DNA from: an uncultured Ruminococcus sp.
Lineage (GTDB): Bacteria; Bacillota; Clostridia; Oscillospirales; Ruminococcaceae
DNA length: 14,012 bases
Direction: 5' to 3'
Assembly: GCA_900319195.1 (NCBI GenBank)
Contig: ONNL01000043.1
Span: forward strand, 1-14,012
Shown here piece after piece: positions 13,480 to 14,012 of this stretch. The notes below the pieces were generated by a model. The model was not told the DNA's origin. It made no database searches and saw nothing but the letters and a program-made list of their open reading frames with translations. Both the position numbers and the translations under genes were made by a program. The stretch's first letter is position 1; each line of letters opens with the position of its first letter.

Positions 13480-13794
13480 ATGAAAGAAATAGCTATTACA
13501 AAGGAAAATTTTGAATCAGAGGTAGTAAAGTATACAGATACCCCCGTGCTCCTCGATTTCTGGGCAGAGTGGTGTGGACCGTGCTCAATGCTCTCACCGA
13601 TAGTCGCAGATATAGCGGAAGAACTCGACGGTAAGGTCAAGGTCGGCAAGGTAAATGTTGATGAACAGCCCGAGCTCGCCGCAACTTTCAGAGTGGACAG
13701 CATACCGCTCCTTGTTGTTATGCAGAACGGCAAAATTGTAAACGAGGCAGTTGGTCTCAGACCTAAGGAACAGATCCTCGAAATGCTGAAATAA
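13480..13794 (+). CDS. trxA: Thioredoxin
   Basis: A 104-residue thioredoxin, a cytoplasmic disulfide reductant. The active site is WCGPC at residues 31-35, with the buried Asp at D26 and the cis-proline at P76. The residue after the cis-proline is Leu rather than the usual Thr (SIPLL), which could change partner choice. Length is normal and no signal peptide is present. Its GGAGG (13468-13472) lies inside the end of the preceding reductase-like gene, with 2 bases between the stop and the ATG, so the two are translated together. Being last in an operon after fprA and a ferredoxin:thioredoxin reductase-like gene suggests that ferredoxin, rather than NADPH, is its electron source (inference). 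Confidence 0.96.
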   Translation: MKEIAITKENFESEVVKYTDTPVLLDFWAEWCGPCSMLSPIVADIAEELDGKVKVGKVNVDEQPELAATFRVDSIPLLVVMQNGKIVNEAVGLRPKEQILEMLK

Positions 13795-13800
13795 GTATTG

Positions 13801-13838
13801 AACGGGGAGGCCTCATTCCGAGAGCTTCCCCGTTTTTA
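13801..13838 (+). terminator. Intrinsic terminator after trxA
   Basis: AACGGGGAGGC (13801-13811) pairs with GCTTCCCCGTT (13824-13834) with one G-T pair. The 12-base loop can form a small inner CTC/GAG stem. A five-T run starts at 13833. It ends the fprA-reductase-trxA unit and faces the end of the minus-strand gene. Confidence 0.9.
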
Positions 13839-13852
13839 TGTACGTATCTGTA

Positions 13853-14012
13853 TTACTTGTCGTCCTTGACGCTCTTTTTTCTGCCGCGGGTGGACGTACC
13901 TGTTTTCTTTGCAGTGTTTGAGGCAGCCGCAGTCCTCTTAGCAGCGGACTTAGCGCTCGATGCTGATGTTTTCCTTGATGCTGTCTTTTTTTCACCCGTG
14001 GACTTTCCGGCA
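13853..14012 (-). CDS. C-terminal Lys/Ala/Ser/Thr-rich tail of an unidentified protein (partial)
   Basis: A minus-strand frame is open from the right edge to a TAA at 13855-13853, giving 52 residues with no start in view. The tail is strongly basic and of low complexity, made almost entirely of Lys, Ala, Ser and Thr with a few Arg, and ends GRKKSVKDDK. Such tails occur at the C-terminus of bacterial DNA topoisomerase I, histone H1-like and HU-like proteins and some RNA-binding proteins, so a nucleic-acid-binding protein is likely. No domain is visible, so the family cannot be named. Transcription converges on the trxA operon. Confidence 0.6.
   Translation of the reverse strand, partial: AGKSTGEKKTASRKTSASSAKSAAKRTAAASNTAKKTGTSTRGRKKSVKDDK

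Noticed and set aside
1..14012. tRNA or rRNA genes, CRISPR arrays, insertion sequences
   Set aside because: No cloverleaf, no repeat-spacer pattern, no transposase and no terminal inverted repeats were recognised by eye on either strand.

Overview
The window looks like the right-hand flank of a chromosomal replication origin in a low-to-mid GC, obligately anaerobic Clostridia member, most likely Ruminococcaceae/Oscillospiraceae. This rests on the gene order rpmH-rnpA-yidD-yidC-jag-mnmE-mnmG-rsmG-noc-parA-parB-serS, the TTGACA/TATAAT promoters, the GGAGG ribosome binding sites, and a diiron flavoprotein followed by a ferredoxin:thioredoxin-reductase-like protein. The genus assignment is inference.

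Positions 1-583 contain no gene. A good promoter faces left, presumably towards dnaA just outside the window, and a perfect sigma-A promoter faces right into rpmH. Between them are several degenerate DnaA-box-like nonamers, as expected for an oriC or dnaA-rpmH intergenic region. Positions 584-3721 hold rpmH, rnpA, yidD, yidC and jag: a ribosomal protein, the RNase P protein, the membrane insertase pair and its RNA-binding partner. A terminator follows rpmH and another follows jag.

Positions 3781-7753 hold the tRNA wobble-uridine modification pair mnmE/mnmG and the 16S rRNA methyltransferase rsmG. A perfect parS site sits between mnmE and mnmG. Positions 7873-10487 hold the chromosome segregation and division-site module: a Noc-like ParB paralogue, ParA (Soj) and ParB (Spo0J). 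A second parS-like palindrome lies between noc and parA, where it is also shaped like a terminator. A Noc-site-like palindrome lies inside parA. serS follows 12 bases after parB; its sequence looks archaeal-like rather than typical bacterial.

After the serS terminator the synteny block ends. A 36-codon minus-strand ORF for a small membrane protein (DUF3789-like) overlaps that terminator, and its ribosome binding site lies in a hairpin. A redox operon follows (12076-13794): flavodiiron protein, a 67-residue ferredoxin:thioredoxin reductase catalytic chain, and thioredoxin. These three could couple oxygen removal to ferredoxin-driven disulfide reduction; this is the most system-like accessory content in the window. 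The right edge carries the Lys/Ala/Ser/Thr-rich C-terminal tail of an unidentified minus-strand protein.
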